54,624 bases of DNA from Saprospiraceae bacterium (GTDB lineage: Bacteria > Bacteroidota > Bacteroidia > Chitinophagales > Saprospiraceae), in contig JABARE010000046.1 of assembly GCA_019187365.1 (NCBI GenBank), positions 1 through 54,624 of the forward strand, read 5' to 3'. Shown piece by piece: positions 8,727-18,166 of this stretch. Every line of letters starts with the position of its first letter. Within the stretch, counting starts at the first letter, position 1. A program made the position numbers and the translations under genes. The notes beneath the pieces were generated by a model. It had not been told where the DNA came from. It saw nothing but the letters and a program-made list of their open reading frames with translations, and did no database searches.

Positions 8727-8912
8727 ATGTTTACAAAGTTCACAACAGGGGATAAATTGTTTTTTATCTCCGCCTTTCTCTCGCTCATCTTCTCCGAAAT
8801 CTTGTATTTCAGAGGAGATACGATTGATGCCATATTTGTTGGCCTTTGGGTACCGTCCATTCTGGCTTTCGGAATCTATTTAAAGGTTTTAAATTTCAAA
8901 AAAAATGATTGA
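8727..8912 (+). CDS. Small two-helix membrane protein, unknown
   Basis: A 61-residue protein with two strongly hydrophobic segments (about 12-28 and 35-52) joined by a short acidic loop (RGDTID), ending in a basic tail. Its codon use is clean and it overlaps the next small gene by 8 bases, which supports it as real. I do not recognise the family with certainty. Paired small inner-membrane proteins like this are often accessory subunits of transport or electron-transfer complexes, but nothing nearby shows what the partner would be. Confidence 0.55.
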   Translation: MFTKFTTGDKLFFISAFLSLIFSEILYFRGDTIDAIFVGLWVPSILAFGIYLKVLNFKKND

Positions 8913-9000
8913 ATTAATTCCATATTTCGCAGGATTGATTACTTTGTTGTTCGGAATAGGATTCTATGCAGGTCTGCAAGAGTTCAAAAAAATAAAATAA
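8905..9000 (+). CDS. 31-residue single-helix membrane peptide
   Basis: ATG at 8905 overlaps the end of the preceding small gene by 8 bases, and the frame ends at TAA 8998-9000. The peptide begins MIELIPYFAGLITLLFGIG and ends in a basic tail (LQEFKKIK), so it is one transmembrane helix with a positive-inside C-terminus. The overlap suggests translational coupling with the 61-residue membrane protein and a joint function. It is below common annotation size cut-offs. Confidence 0.5.
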   Translation: MIELIPYFAGLITLLFGIGFYAGLQEFKKIK

Positions 9001-9156
9001 TCGCTTTATTGCAGTATTGACTCTGAAGAGGCCAAAGAATTCCTGCGAAAAATTAATAATGTTAAATGGGGAAAGTTATTCCTTTGGGTAAAAAAGGCTC
9101 GACTTTGCCAAATCTCTATTATTGTTTATGCTGTCCATAATGAGTTGAGTACAACC

Positions 9157-10083
9157 ATGAAATATCTTCTGCTTATTATTTCACTGTGTCCACTGTTGGG
9201 TTCAGCTCAACAATACAATGATTTCGAGACGAACTGGAATCTCGATATCGAAATCGACACAACACTTCCCAACAACATCTGGCAGATCGGACCACCTCAG
9301 AAAACACTCTTCAAAGGCGCTTACTCGATGCCGAATGCACTCATCACAGACACCATAAGCTACTACCCCAACAGAAACTACTCTGCCTGTCAATTCAGGG
9401 CAGACATGGGAACCCTTTGGGCGTTCCCCTACTTCGTGATGACCTGGAGACAAAAATTAGACTTCGATTTCAAACGGGATGGAGGCTGGATTGAAGCATC
9501 CTATGACAATGGGGCAAGCTGGGTAAACCTCTTCACGGACACGACATATCAGCCATTAATTATAGGGGGTGCACCAATTGACACTCTGGCGGATGGTACG
9601 GTTGCTTTTACCGGAACCGATACCACTTGGAGAAACATGATGATTTGTTGGTCAAAAGGCCAAGGAACGCCTCCGTTTCCATTAAACAATGTCATGGACA
9701 TTCGTTTGGTGTTCCGCTCCGACACAATTGCAAGCAATCATGAGGGTTGGTTGATAGACAACCTTGAGGTGTATCCGACCGTTATTGACTTCATCCCGGA
9801 TTACCCGTCCGGCACTAAATACAATTTTGCCCTTTACCCAAATCCATCTGACTCCTACGCCACCATAGAATTGGAACTTGACAAACCATGCAGCGTGGTC
9901 ATCGACATTCTCGACGCGCAAGGTCGCCTATTAAAACGCGTGACGGACAGCCAGGAACCCAAAGGACTCAGAAAATACAATACCACCTTGAAAGGTCTGG
10001 GTCCAGCAGAAGGTCCGTTGTTGGTGCGCTGTATCGTTGACAAGAGCCACAGGACACAGAAATTGATTAAAGGTCACTACTGA
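9157..10083 (+). CDS. Secreted beta-sandwich protein with T9SS sorting domain
   Basis: ATG 9157 is preferred over the upstream TTG because it begins a clear signal peptide (MKYLLLIISLCPLLGSAQ). The middle (residues ~20-210: DGGWIEASYDNGASWVNLF, TWRNMMICWSKG, EGWLIDNLEVY) has the MAM/jelly-roll pattern found in secreted Bacteroidota proteins, where such domains bind glycans or sit beside peptidase domains. The last ~80 residues (FALYPNPSDSYATIELE..., DILDAQGRLLKRV) are a T9SS sorting tail. No catalytic motif is seen. It is monocistronic, with GC content near the chromosomal mean, unlike the AT-rich block to its left. Confidence 0.7.
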   Translation: MKYLLLIISLCPLLGSAQQYNDFETNWNLDIEIDTTLPNNIWQIGPPQKTLFKGAYSMPNALITDTISYYPNRNYSACQFRADMGTLWAFPYFVMTWRQKLDFDFKRDGGWIEASYDNGASWVNLFTDTTYQPLIIGGAPIDTLADGTVAFTGTDTTWRNMMICWSKGQGTPPFPLNNVMDIRLVFRSDTIASNHEGWLIDNLEVYPTVIDFIPDYPSGTKYNFALYPNPSDSYATIELELDKPCSVVIDILDAQGRLLKRVTDSQEPKGLRKYNTTLKGLGPAEGPLLVRCIVDKSHRTQKLIKGHY

Positions 10084-10283
10084 CTACTCCCACTTTCACC
10101 AGGAAGCTCGCACAGACTCCGGAACACGGCATAACTTGTCCCGCCCAAGCGGTATTTGACTTTTTCCTCTCCAGCACAAAAAGACCCCCAGGCAAAAGCT
10201 AAAGAGCCGTTATTGCCATCGCTTCCTTAAATAAGGAAGTTTTATATCTCCTTTGTCAGGTTTATCCTGACTTTTTTATTATA

Positions 10284-10812
10284 AAGGGTTCCTCGAATAA
10301 CCCAGTTTTGATGCCAGAATGAAAAGGGCTGCCTCTCTTCACTCCCTGTTGATGCCAGAATGAATTTAGCAAAACAAGACGAGGCGCGGTGAAGGAAGCT
10401 ATGTGGAGCAATAACTGACTGAACCGCAACGAAGGATTGTGAAGCTAAATTCATTTCGCGCATTAGCCTGTGCGGGCTGGCTGGCGCAAGAGGGAGTGGA
10501 GAGAGGCTGCCCCCGAGCAAAACAAGACGAGGCGCGGTGAAGGAAGCTATGTGGAGCAATAACTGACTGAACCGCAACGAAGGATTGTGAAGCTAAATTC
10601 ATTTCGCGCGCAAGCCAATGCGGTCTGGCTGGCGCAAGAGGGAGTGGAGAGAGGCAGCCCCCGAGCAAAACAAGACGAGGCGCGGTGAAGGAAGCTATGT
10701 GGAGCAATAACTGACTGAACCGCAACGAAGTATTGTGAAGCTAAATTCATTTCGCGCATTAGCCTGTGCGGGCTGGCTGGCGCAATAGTGGGTTATTAGA
10801 GGTGCCCTAAAC
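10284..10812. repeat. Repeat block: 148-bp tandem repeats between inverted ends
   Basis: A unit beginning GCAAAACAAGACGAGGCG recurs at 10369, 10517 and 10665, exactly 148 bases apart, with the third copy partial (to about 10787). Copies differ at few positions. Within each unit GCTAAATTCA near the end complements TGAATTTAGC before the first copy. CTGCCTCTCTTCACTCCCT (about 10329-10347) complements AGGGAGTGGAGAGAGGCTG in the units. The block is bounded by AAGGGTTCCTCGAATAACCC on the left and GGGTTATTAGAGGTGCCCTA on the right, which are inverted copies with 16 of 20 matches. Since 148 is not a multiple of 3, the open frames in it are not a repeated protein. Function unknown. Confidence 0.75.
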
Positions 10813-11421
10813 AATTATTTTGACAATTTGAGAGAATTATTGAACCTAAAGTTCCCTAAAATTAGTCAGCATTATGGAAGTTAGCCCATTGTTCACAAAA
10901 AATGTGCCCCAAATTTACATTTTACTATATCGTCAGAAATGCAAATCCGGGGTACTTCAAAATATTCCTACACATAATGGGTACTAAGGTGAGAACCATG
11001 ACCTCTGGGATAGTCCAACGGTGCGCTCCTTGTTTAGCTCTGAACTGTTGACTCCCCTATCTAAGAAGCCATCAATCTATGAGCTCCTATGGTGAGTTTA
11101 CCATATGGGCAGCGTTGATTTGGCGTATCCCCCCGGCCAGCCCCATATTGCCTGACCTGATTTAAGGTGTTTTTTATGCCGCCCTATAATTTTTAGTAAA
11201 AAGGACAGGCATCGCCACATCGAAAGGCAGGAAAATCATTTCTCACCCTTCAGTCCTGTTGCAATCGGCAAAGTCTTTCGTCTTGTATGCAATCTTACCG
11301 GAAGCGAACCTTAGTCTTCAAAGAAACTCGGGAATCCTTCCTGGAGGTTGATTTTTCATCATCAGTGTTCCTGGTATCCCCCTTTCATTTTGGCGTCAAC
11401 ATGGAAATATCCGATTTCCCC
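10813..11421. other. Intergenic stretch without recognised gene
   Basis: About 600 bases between the repeat block and the TonB-domain gene. I see no convincing frame, tRNA fold or IS terminus. The short plus-strand frames here are Ser/His/Arg-rich and antisense to, or outside, the next gene. Confidence 0.5.
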
Positions 11422-11916
11422 TTAAATCAACTTAAACTGCACCACCAAAATCGCTTTTCCCTTCACCGGCACCCCGTAATTGGATGCAGGCGTCCATGCA
11501 GGCATCTGGAGGGCCATCTTTTGGGCCGCTTCGTCGCAACCCAGACCCAATCCCTGCAGCACCCTGGCTTCCATCACGCTTCCTTCCGGTGAAATGACCA
11601 ATTGCAATTTGAGTTCGCCCTCCAGGCTGTTCCCGCGGGCAAGCTCCGGATATTCGAGGTGCTCGGCGATGTAGCGGCCAAGGTGATCAAAAGAAGGGGC
11701 TTTTATGCCCTCATTCAGACGAATGTTCCGGACATCCATTTGATTCACCGTGCTGGCAGTTGCTATGGCCGCCGGGGAATCCCGATCCGTAAAAGTCCAA
11801 TCCACGCTGGCAAATGCCTGCGGATCGGCTACAGATGCTTCCTGAGCATACAAATTCTCTTTTACCATCGCACCGAAGAGGATCAAAAGAGCGGAAATAC
11901 AAACTGCGTTTTTCAT
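11422..11916 (-). CDS. TonB C-terminal-domain periplasmic protein
   Basis: A 164-residue protein with signal peptide (residues ~1-24, ending YAQ) and a C-terminal TonB domain (about 78-163: YIAEHLEYPELARGNSLEGELKLQLVISPEGSVMEARV..., AILVVQFKLI). There is no other membrane anchor and no Pro-rich spacer, so it is not a complete energy transducer. Such stand-alone TonB-domain proteins are common in Bacteroidota and may bind TonB boxes or peptidoglycan in the periplasm. It is divergent from the large hybrid sensor gene (235 bases between starts), so the two may share a control region. Confidence 0.65.
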   Translation of the reverse strand: MKNAVCISALLILFGAMVKENLYAQEASVADPQAFASVDWTFTDRDSPAAIATASTVNQMDVRNIRLNEGIKAPSFDHLGRYIAEHLEYPELARGNSLEGELKLQLVISPEGSVMEARVLQGLGLGCDEAAQKMALQMPAWTPASNYGVPVKGKAILVVQFKLI

Positions 11917-12150
11917 GATGTCGGGTTTTGATTTCGGATGAAGACCAGTCTTCCTCCGTTTGACCCTTCAAAGTTGCGACGACATGGTTCAAGGGAAAAG
12001 GACATACATCCCCATTGACCGGACGAAGCTTGCAAGCGACAGGACATTTCTTGCATGCATGGGATTTTTCTGCCATTTTCTACTGAATCCAGCACCCTTC
12101 CCCCTTGTTTCATGCGGGTTCAGGCAGCTTTTTATAGATTTGGAACCGAA

Positions 12151-15100
12151 ATGCACGCCCCCTTCCGGATCCCGCTGCTCCTGACATTCCTGAGCTTTTT
12201 CTACCAGGTACCGGGAGAACTCTTCGCCCAGGCCGGCCTGGATTTTGAGTCCATTTCCCTCGAACAGGGCCTGTCACAGGGCATGATCTATGATTTGCTC
12301 CAGGACCGTGAAGGCTTTCTCTGGGTCGCCACAAAGGACGGCCTGAATCGCTACGACGGCTATGATTTCAAAGTCTTTACCAACGACCCCTACGATCCCT
12401 GGTCCCTTTCCTCCAACACCATCGTCTGCCTGTATGAAGACCGCAAAGGCCGGATCTGGGCGGGAACCGAAAATTCAGGTCTCAACGTTTACGATAAGAA
12501 GACGGGCCGTTTCTTGCGGATCCAACACCGGCCGGAAGACGCCACCAGCCTTTCCGGCAACCGGATTTCCACCATCGGAGAGGATACCCTCGGCCAAATC
12601 CTGGTCGGGGTAAACAAAGGTGGACTGAACGTCATCGGCCTGCCGGAATCTTTCATCCACAGTGGTTCCGCTCCCATGATCCGCAGAAAGCAGGTGCCCG
12701 GAGACCAAAATGTGACCGGCATCGCCCTGGATGGACAAGGCCGAAGCTGGATCAGCGGCACGGACAAGATCTACCGATTCGACCCTGCTACGACGACGCT
12801 CTCGGAAGCCTTTAAAGGCTATTCTTTTACCACCTATTGCCGGGACAACAGCAAGGCGATTTTTGCGGGTTCTGACCTTTTGGGCATTTTCTGGTTTGAC
12901 GGCAACCGGATTGTGACTCTGGACAGTTCCATCCTGCTGATCAAAAAAATTTGGCTCGATGCCGACAGACGACTTTGGATTAACCAAATTTACGGACTGT
13001 ATGCCCTGGACCTGAAACACTGGACGCCAAGGCAAAACCCGGCTCCCCCCCGGTTCAGGCCAAAGCGCCTGCTGGAAAAGCCGCTCGCCTCGATGGTTAT
13101 GGATCAGTCGGGTCAGGTCTGGTTGGGCACGAGGGGATACGGCCTCCTGAAGATCAACCCCAACAAACCGCTGTTCAACCACCAGCTGGAGGGTATCAGC
13201 GTAAATCAAATGGTCATCCATCCTCCGGATCTGTTGTACGTCAGTCACGGACGGATCAACTGGAAAAGCTGGGGCCACGGCCTGGATACTACCCCACTCC
13301 GGACTCCCTTTCTGGGACGCAACCCGAATTGCTTCATCATCACCCGAAATGCAACGTTTTATGGCAGATTTTACGACCCGGTTAAACTGGAAACGGATCT
13401 GCTTTCCTGGAATCCCCATACCGGAGACAGGATGCGATATGTCTTTCATGCGGAATTCGATGAAACCCAACCCATGTTGGAAGACGGGAAGGGTCGCATC
13501 TGGATGGCGGGATTCGAAGGACTGATTACGCGGCTGGACCCTGCCTCGGGTCAGATTGATTATTTCAAATACCGGCCCGGGCATTCCGAAACTTCCAAAT
13601 CTTCCTCAACCGTCCTGTATGAAGACCGTCAGAGTTCTTTGTGGGTAGGGAGCCAGGAAGGCTTTGCCAGAACTGAAAATCCGGGATCAGCCAATCCGGA
13701 ATTCAAATGGTATTCCAACAATCCCGAAGACCGGAATTCGCTCAATTACAATCACGTCAGTTGTTTTCTGGAAGATCCCGCGCAACCCGAACGCTATATA
13801 TGGATTGCCACAAAAGGCGGAGGCCTCAACCGTCTCGATAAAAAAAGCGGTTCGTTTCTGCATCTGACCACCGAGCAGGGCTTGCCCAACAACGTGGTCT
13901 ACGGCATCCTGAGCGACGCCGCGGGGAACATCTGGGGCAGCTCCAACAAAGGGATCTTTTGCCTGAGCCTGGACTCGGATCCTTACGTCATCCGGCATTT
14001 CAGTTCGGCAGAAGGCCTGCAGGACGATGAGTTTAACACCTCGGCCTATCTTAAAATGCCCGACGGAACCCTTGCCTTCGGCGGAGTGAACGGCATCAAC
14101 CGCTTTCGTCCGGAGGTCGTGCTGTCCATCGACTATAAACCACATGTATTCATCACCAACATTCTCATCAACAACGAACCGGTCAAACAAGACCCACAAT
14201 CGGGAGTGTTGAAAAACACCATCGAAACCTCTACGTCCATCAGCCTGACGCATGAACAGGATATTCTGACCCTGGAATTCGCGTCGCTTGATTTCACCTC
14301 TCCCAAACACAATTTATACCGCTATCAACTCATCGGTGCAGATGAAAACTGGGTAGAATCAAAAACCCGACGGACAGCGACTTACCTGCATCTGCCCCCG
14401 GGCAACTACACGTTCCGTGTGCAGGGGTCCAACAGTCGCGGGATCTGGAGTCCCGATATCGCCGAGCTAAAAATAGTTGTCCTGCCTCCCTGGTGGAGAA
14501 GCTGGTGGGCCTGGTTGTCCTATGCTGCAATCCTGGCACTCGTTATCCGGAATTCTTTCCGTTTCTATCTCAACCGGGAAAAGCTGAAATCACGGTTGGC
14601 CTTTGAAACCCGCGAAGCGGAACGGGTCAAAGAACTGGATTCAGTGCGCACGCAGTTGTACACCAACATCACCCACGAATTCCGCACGCCATTGACCATC
14701 ATTCTCGGCATGGCGAGACAGGCAATCAACCAGTCGGAAGGATCTGTGCGCAAAAGTCTGGAGATGATCATGCGCAACGGCCAGAACCTCCTGAAACTCG
14801 TCAATGAATTGCTTGACCTGTCCAAACTGGATAGTGGAAAGATGAGTCTGAATCCCGTTCACGGGGATGTCATCGGTTTTTTCAAATACCTCTTTGAGTC
14901 TTTTCATTCGCTGGGAGGCAACCGGAACATCCAACTGCATTTTCTCTCCGATGTCGATCACCTGCTCTTCAACTACGACCCGGAAAAACTCCGGCAGGTC
15001 GTTTCGAACCTCTTGTCAAACGCCATAAAATTCACTCCGGAAGGAGGAAATGTCTATTTCTCCATAGCCTTGCACCCGGGCGGTGACGACCGGAGAAAAT

Positions 15101-16233
15101 CGATCGTTATGAAAGTAAAGGACACCGGTATCGGAATACCTGAAGACAAGATCGCCCACGTCTTCGACCGGTTTTATCAGATCAACCAAAGCCAGACTAT
15201 GAAAAATGAAGGCAGCGGCATCGGACTGAGTCTGACCCGGGAGCTTACCCGCTTGATGGACGGCGAGATCACCGTAAAAAGCCCTGCACCGGGCAGTGCG
15301 AAAGGATCGGAATTCACCGTCATTCTCCCCGAAATCGAAGGAGCGTTTGCACAACAGGTCGATCTGAAAGAAGAAATATCTCCGCAGGAAATGTTTCCGG
15401 CCGGACCATTCGTCTCCAAAGCGCTTTTAGATGAACACGTCCAACCGGGAAAATCGCGCCTGCTGTTGGTAGAGGATAACGCCGACGTGGTGGCCTATGT
15501 CGCCGGTTGCCTTCCGGATTACGCGCTGCAGGTCGCAAACGACGGATTGGAAGGATTGGAAATGGCCACGGATAACATTCCCGACCTGATCATCAGCGAC
15601 GTCATGATGCCCAAGATGGACGGCTTTGAATTTTGCCGGAGGATCAAGGCCGACGAGCGCACCAGCCACATACCAATCATCATCCTCACCGCAAAAGCGG
15701 ATATAGGCAGTAAGATGGAAGGTCTGAACCTCGGTGTGGATGCGTATCTCGAAAAGCCCTTCTACCAGGAAGAACTGCTGGTGAGGATCAGCAAACTGCT
15801 GGAGCTACGGCATCAGTTGCAAAACTATTATCTCAAAACCGCCGGACTGCAGAACGGAAAGATCACGCCGGCCGTCTCACCGGAAGCGATCCCGACAGAA
15901 GATGCCTTTATCCTCCGGGCGCGGGAGATCGTGGAATCCCATCTCACCGAATACGATTTCAACGTCGAACAATTCTGCAGGGAGATGCATCTGAGTCACT
16001 CACAGCTCCACCGAAAACTGGACGCACTCACGGGCATGTCCGCCAACCAGTTCATCCGCTCCCTGCGACTTAAAAAAGCCAGGACCCTGCTGCTACTGCC
16101 CGAACACAGCATCACAGCGGTGGCCTTCGATTCCGGATTCAACGACCCTGGATATTTCGGAAGGGTCTTCAAACAGGAGCTCGGCATGACGCCCATGGAA
16201 TGGCGGCAAAAACACATCCGGCAAACTGAATAA
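12151..16233 (+). CDS. Hybrid two-component system regulator (sensor kinase, receiver, AraC output)
   Basis: ATG 12151 is chosen because it begins the signal/anchor sequence (MHAPFRIPLLLTFLSFFYQ). Earlier ATGs at 12055 and 12112 add non-conserved residues. The product has about 1,360 residues. A periplasmic region carries two-component-propeller (Reg_prop) repeats (GLSQGMIYDLLQDREGFLWVAT, VCLYEDRKGRIWAGT) and a Y_Y_Y domain (YRYQLIGADENW...YTFRVQG), followed by a transmembrane segment. The HisKA domain has phospho-acceptor His842 in THEFRTPL, then a HATPase (DTGIGIP, GSGIGLSL), a receiver with Asp1150 in SDVMMPKMDG, and a C-terminal AraC HTH pair. HTCS proteins sense saccharides or other nutrients and activate neighbouring genes in one polypeptide. 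No SusCD pair lies nearby, so its targets are unknown. Confidence 0.93.
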   Translation: MHAPFRIPLLLTFLSFFYQVPGELFAQAGLDFESISLEQGLSQGMIYDLLQDREGFLWVATKDGLNRYDGYDFKVFTNDPYDPWSLSSNTIVCLYEDRKGRIWAGTENSGLNVYDKKTGRFLRIQHRPEDATSLSGNRISTIGEDTLGQILVGVNKGGLNVIGLPESFIHSGSAPMIRRKQVPGDQNVTGIALDGQGRSWISGTDKIYRFDPATTTLSEAFKGYSFTTYCRDNSKAIFAGSDLLGIFWFDGNRIVTLDSSILLIKKIWLDADRRLWINQIYGLYALDLKHWTPRQNPAPPRFRPKRLLEKPLASMVMDQSGQVWLGTRGYGLLKINPNKPLFNHQLEGISVNQMVIHPPDLLYVSHGRINWKSWGHGLDTTPLRTPFLGRNPNCFIITRNATFYGRFYDPVKLETDLLSWNPHTGDRMRYVFHAEFDETQPMLEDGKGRIWMAGFEGLITRLDPASGQIDYFKYRPGHSETSKSSSTVLYEDRQSSLWVGSQEGFARTENPGSANPEFKWYSNNPEDRNSLNYNHVSCFLEDPAQPERYIWIATKGGGLNRLDKKSGSFLHLTTEQGLPNNVVYGILSDAAGNIWGSSNKGIFCLSLDSDPYVIRHFSSAEGLQDDEFNTSAYLKMPDGTLAFGGVNGINRFRPEVVLSIDYKPHVFITNILINNEPVKQDPQSGVLKNTIETSTSISLTHEQDILTLEFASLDFTSPKHNLYRYQLIGADENWVESKTRRTATYLHLPPGNYTFRVQGSNSRGIWSPDIAELKIVVLPPWWRSWWAWLSYAAILALVIRNSFRFYLNREKLKSRLAFETREAERVKELDSVRTQLYTNITHEFRTPLTIILGMARQAINQSEGSVRKSLEMIMRNGQNLLKLVNELLDLSKLDSGKMSLNPVHGDVIGFFKYLFESFHSLGGNRNIQLHFLSDVDHLLFNYDPEKLRQVVSNLLSNAIKFTPEGGNVYFSIALHPGGDDRRKSIVMKVKDTGIGIPEDKIAHVFDRFYQINQSQTMKNEGSGIGLSLTRELTRLMDGEITVKSPAPGSAKGSEFTVILPEIEGAFAQQVDLKEEISPQEMFPAGPFVSKALLDEHVQPGKSRLLLVEDNADVVAYVAGCLPDYALQVANDGLEGLEMATDNIPDLIISDVMMPKMDGFEFCRRIKADERTSHIPIIILTAKADIGSKMEGLNLGVDAYLEKPFYQEELLVRISKLLELRHQLQNYYLKTAGLQNGKITPAVSPEAIPTEDAFILRAREIVESHLTEYDFNVEQFCREMHLSHSQLHRKLDALTGMSANQFIRSLRLKKARTLLLLPEHSITAVAFDSGFNDPGYFGRVFKQELGMTPMEWRQKHIRQTE

Positions 16234-16471
16234 GAAAAGGAATGCAAATTGCAATGGAGAAGCACGAGTAGAAGAAGTGTCCCAAAAGTGCAACTAGTAC
16301 TTACAAATGAGAGACAGACCCGTCATTCGCCGCTGAAGTTCCGGTACGCACGGGAAGGAATGCGGAGGGATCTGCCGATCAGGGGGGTCCGATTCAGGTC
16401 TACCTCTCCTCAAACGAAGCAAGAATTTACAAAACGGGGGCAGCATGAAGATGCCACTCATGCCATCGGTA

Positions 16472-16558
16472 GTTTCCTGGAATTGCCAAATTATTTGGAT
16501 GTTTTGACCTATTTATTAACTTTGTAAACGAAGTCTGATGAATAGGGATTGGCAAACC
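16472..16558 (+). mobile_element. Remnant of the IS3 right end
   Basis: About 85 bases match the right end of the complete IS3 element (5938-6022): the end of OrfB (GTTTCCTGGAA...), TTTATTAACTTTGTAAA, and TCTGATNAATAGGG...GGCAAACCA. No transposase body is attached. The preceding 16234-16471 contains no recognised gene. This marks the left border of an AT-rich insert that runs to about 19090. Confidence 0.7.
16495..16524 (+). promoter_or_regulatory. Promoter preserved in the IS3 remnant, facing the patatin operon
   Basis: TTG at 16495-16497, exactly 19 bases, then TAACTTTG at 16517-16524: an exact Bacteroidota -33/-7 promoter. It lies about 100 bases upstream of the patatin ATG on the same strand. 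It probably drives the three-gene AT-rich operon. Confidence 0.6.
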
Positions 16559-16624
16559 AATTGTGTCCTTGCAAATTTTATCACGCATGAAAATTATTTA
16601 TATATCTAAATACTGTAATACAAA

Positions 16625-18166
16625 ATGAGTCCTAAAGAATTTATCGAAAAATCTAAAGCTGAGGACACTTTAAAGGAATTGAAAAACTACTTTAAAGACA
16701 AAGATTTCATAGTATCTGATGTCCTAAGCAAAGATGGCAAATTGCAATATGCAGATCTCGTGCAAGAGGGAGGCACTCTATGGGGATTTGCTCTAATAGG
16801 CTATATTTATATTCTCGAAGAGATGGGTATCAGATTCTACAGCATGGCCGGCACGAGTGCCGGAGCAATAAATACAATGCTCCTCGCTGTCGCTGGAAAA
16901 GCGGATGATAAAAAGCATCCTCAAATATTAGAGCATATACTAAATGTCCGACTTACAGATTTTCTCGACGGGTCGCCTATTCAAAGTATTCTTGCCAAAC
17001 TTGTCTCTCGGAAGGGCTTTATAAATAATTTCGTATACATTACCAGATGGATCATCATGCTGTTTCTCGCCTTTGCAATTAGTGCTTTCTTAATAAATAT
17101 GATCATACCTCATGTTGCGCTCCGGCCGTTAAATCTTGTCAGCCTTATTCTGCTAGTAATCATAATTTCCATATTCCTCAGTATTCTTATCAAGTTAAAA
17201 GATTTCATTGGCAAAGGATATGGCCCAATAAGAGGAGCAAAGTTTCATGAATGGCTGAAGGATTCAATTGAAAAACATCACATTCACAATGATCCAAAAA
17301 ATAATAATATAAAGAATTTAGCAGACTTTAACGATCACTTTTCTCATCATTTGGATTTAAAAATGAGACAAAATGATTTAAATAAAGTACCACCAAACGG
17401 AAGTGACAGAATGATCACCATTATTACATGTGAAATTTCGTCAAAACGCAAAATCACCTTCCCCAAAATGTGGGATATGTTTTGGGATAAACCAGAACAT
17501 GTTCACCCTGCCGATTTAGTCAGAGCAAGCATGTCAATCCCATTTTTTTTCAAATTCTATGAATTAACACTTCCTCAAGATAAAATAAGTGCATGGAAAA
17601 ATCATATTCAATGGAACAATAAATATTTGCCAAATACAGTTCGCTTTGTAGATGGAGGAGCAATTTCAAACTTCCCATTAAATGTGTTTCAAAACCCAAA
17701 TTATCCTGAGCCGCGCATGCCAACGTTCGGAGTACGCTTAAGCTCTAATGACGGCAATGACGAAATTTCAAAACTAAATTCCATATTGGACTACATTAAA
17801 ACTCTAGTATCTATGATCAGAGGCTATTACGACAAAGATTTTGAACTGAACAATCCTGCATTCATACTTGGTGTAAAATATATTAATTTAGAAGGACATA
17901 ACTCCCTCAATTTTTTCATGAGCGAAGATGAAAAAATGAAAATCTTTAAAAAAGGAGCAGATAGTGCTGCAGTATTTTTAAAAGATTTCGATTGGGTTGT
18001 CTATAAACGTGAGCGTATAAATGACATTGAAAATAAAAAGAAAATCTCCTTCAACCCAAATGGTTTAAACGATCAAGCTAAAATAAAAAGCCTAATTGAA
18101 AATATTTCATCAGATTCTGAAAAACAAGAAATTCATAAACTATTTAAAAATGAATACAAAGACTAG
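16625..18166 (+). CDS. Patatin-like phospholipase with internal membrane segments
   Basis: A 513-residue protein with the patatin Ser-Asp dyad. The nucleophile is Ser78 in GTSAG (residues 76-80), preceded by the glycine-rich oxyanion loop EGGTLWGFALIG, and the catalytic Asp343 is in DGG (343-345). The family hydrolyses acyl chains from phospholipids. Unusually, two transmembrane helices (about residues 140-157 and 167-193) are inserted between the nucleophile and the Asp half, so the enzyme would be membrane-bound. It is followed by a membrane protein gene that overlaps it by 17 bases. Low GC and the IS remnant upstream suggest horizontal acquisition. A defence-type effector role (as for CapV patatins) is possible, but no cyclase or sensor gene is present. 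Confidence 0.85.
   Translation: MSPKEFIEKSKAEDTLKELKNYFKDKDFIVSDVLSKDGKLQYADLVQEGGTLWGFALIGYIYILEEMGIRFYSMAGTSAGAINTMLLAVAGKADDKKHPQILEHILNVRLTDFLDGSPIQSILAKLVSRKGFINNFVYITRWIIMLFLAFAISAFLINMIIPHVALRPLNLVSLILLVIIISIFLSILIKLKDFIGKGYGPIRGAKFHEWLKDSIEKHHIHNDPKNNNIKNLADFNDHFSHHLDLKMRQNDLNKVPPNGSDRMITIITCEISSKRKITFPKMWDMFWDKPEHVHPADLVRASMSIPFFFKFYELTLPQDKISAWKNHIQWNNKYLPNTVRFVDGGAISNFPLNVFQNPNYPEPRMPTFGVRLSSNDGNDEISKLNSILDYIKTLVSMIRGYYDKDFELNNPAFILGVKYINLEGHNSLNFFMSEDEKMKIFKKGADSAAVFLKDFDWVVYKRERINDIENKKKISFNPNGLNDQAKIKSLIENISSDSEKQEIHKLFKNEYKD

Noticed and set aside
10369..10787. CRISPR array
   Set aside because: The repeats are contiguous 148-base units with no unique spacers, so it is a tandem repeat.
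10813..11421. Possible tRNA or IS relic in the gap before the TonB-domain gene
   Set aside because: No cloverleaf or terminal inverted repeats could be found.
12475..13584. 369-residue minus-strand frame inside the hybrid sensor gene
   Set aside because: A shadow of the propeller-repeat coding region, with no start context and no family pattern.
16249..16527. 92-residue frame covering the IS3 remnant
   Set aside because: Only its last ~18 residues match the transposase-end sequence, and the rest is Arg/Ser/Thr-rich noise.
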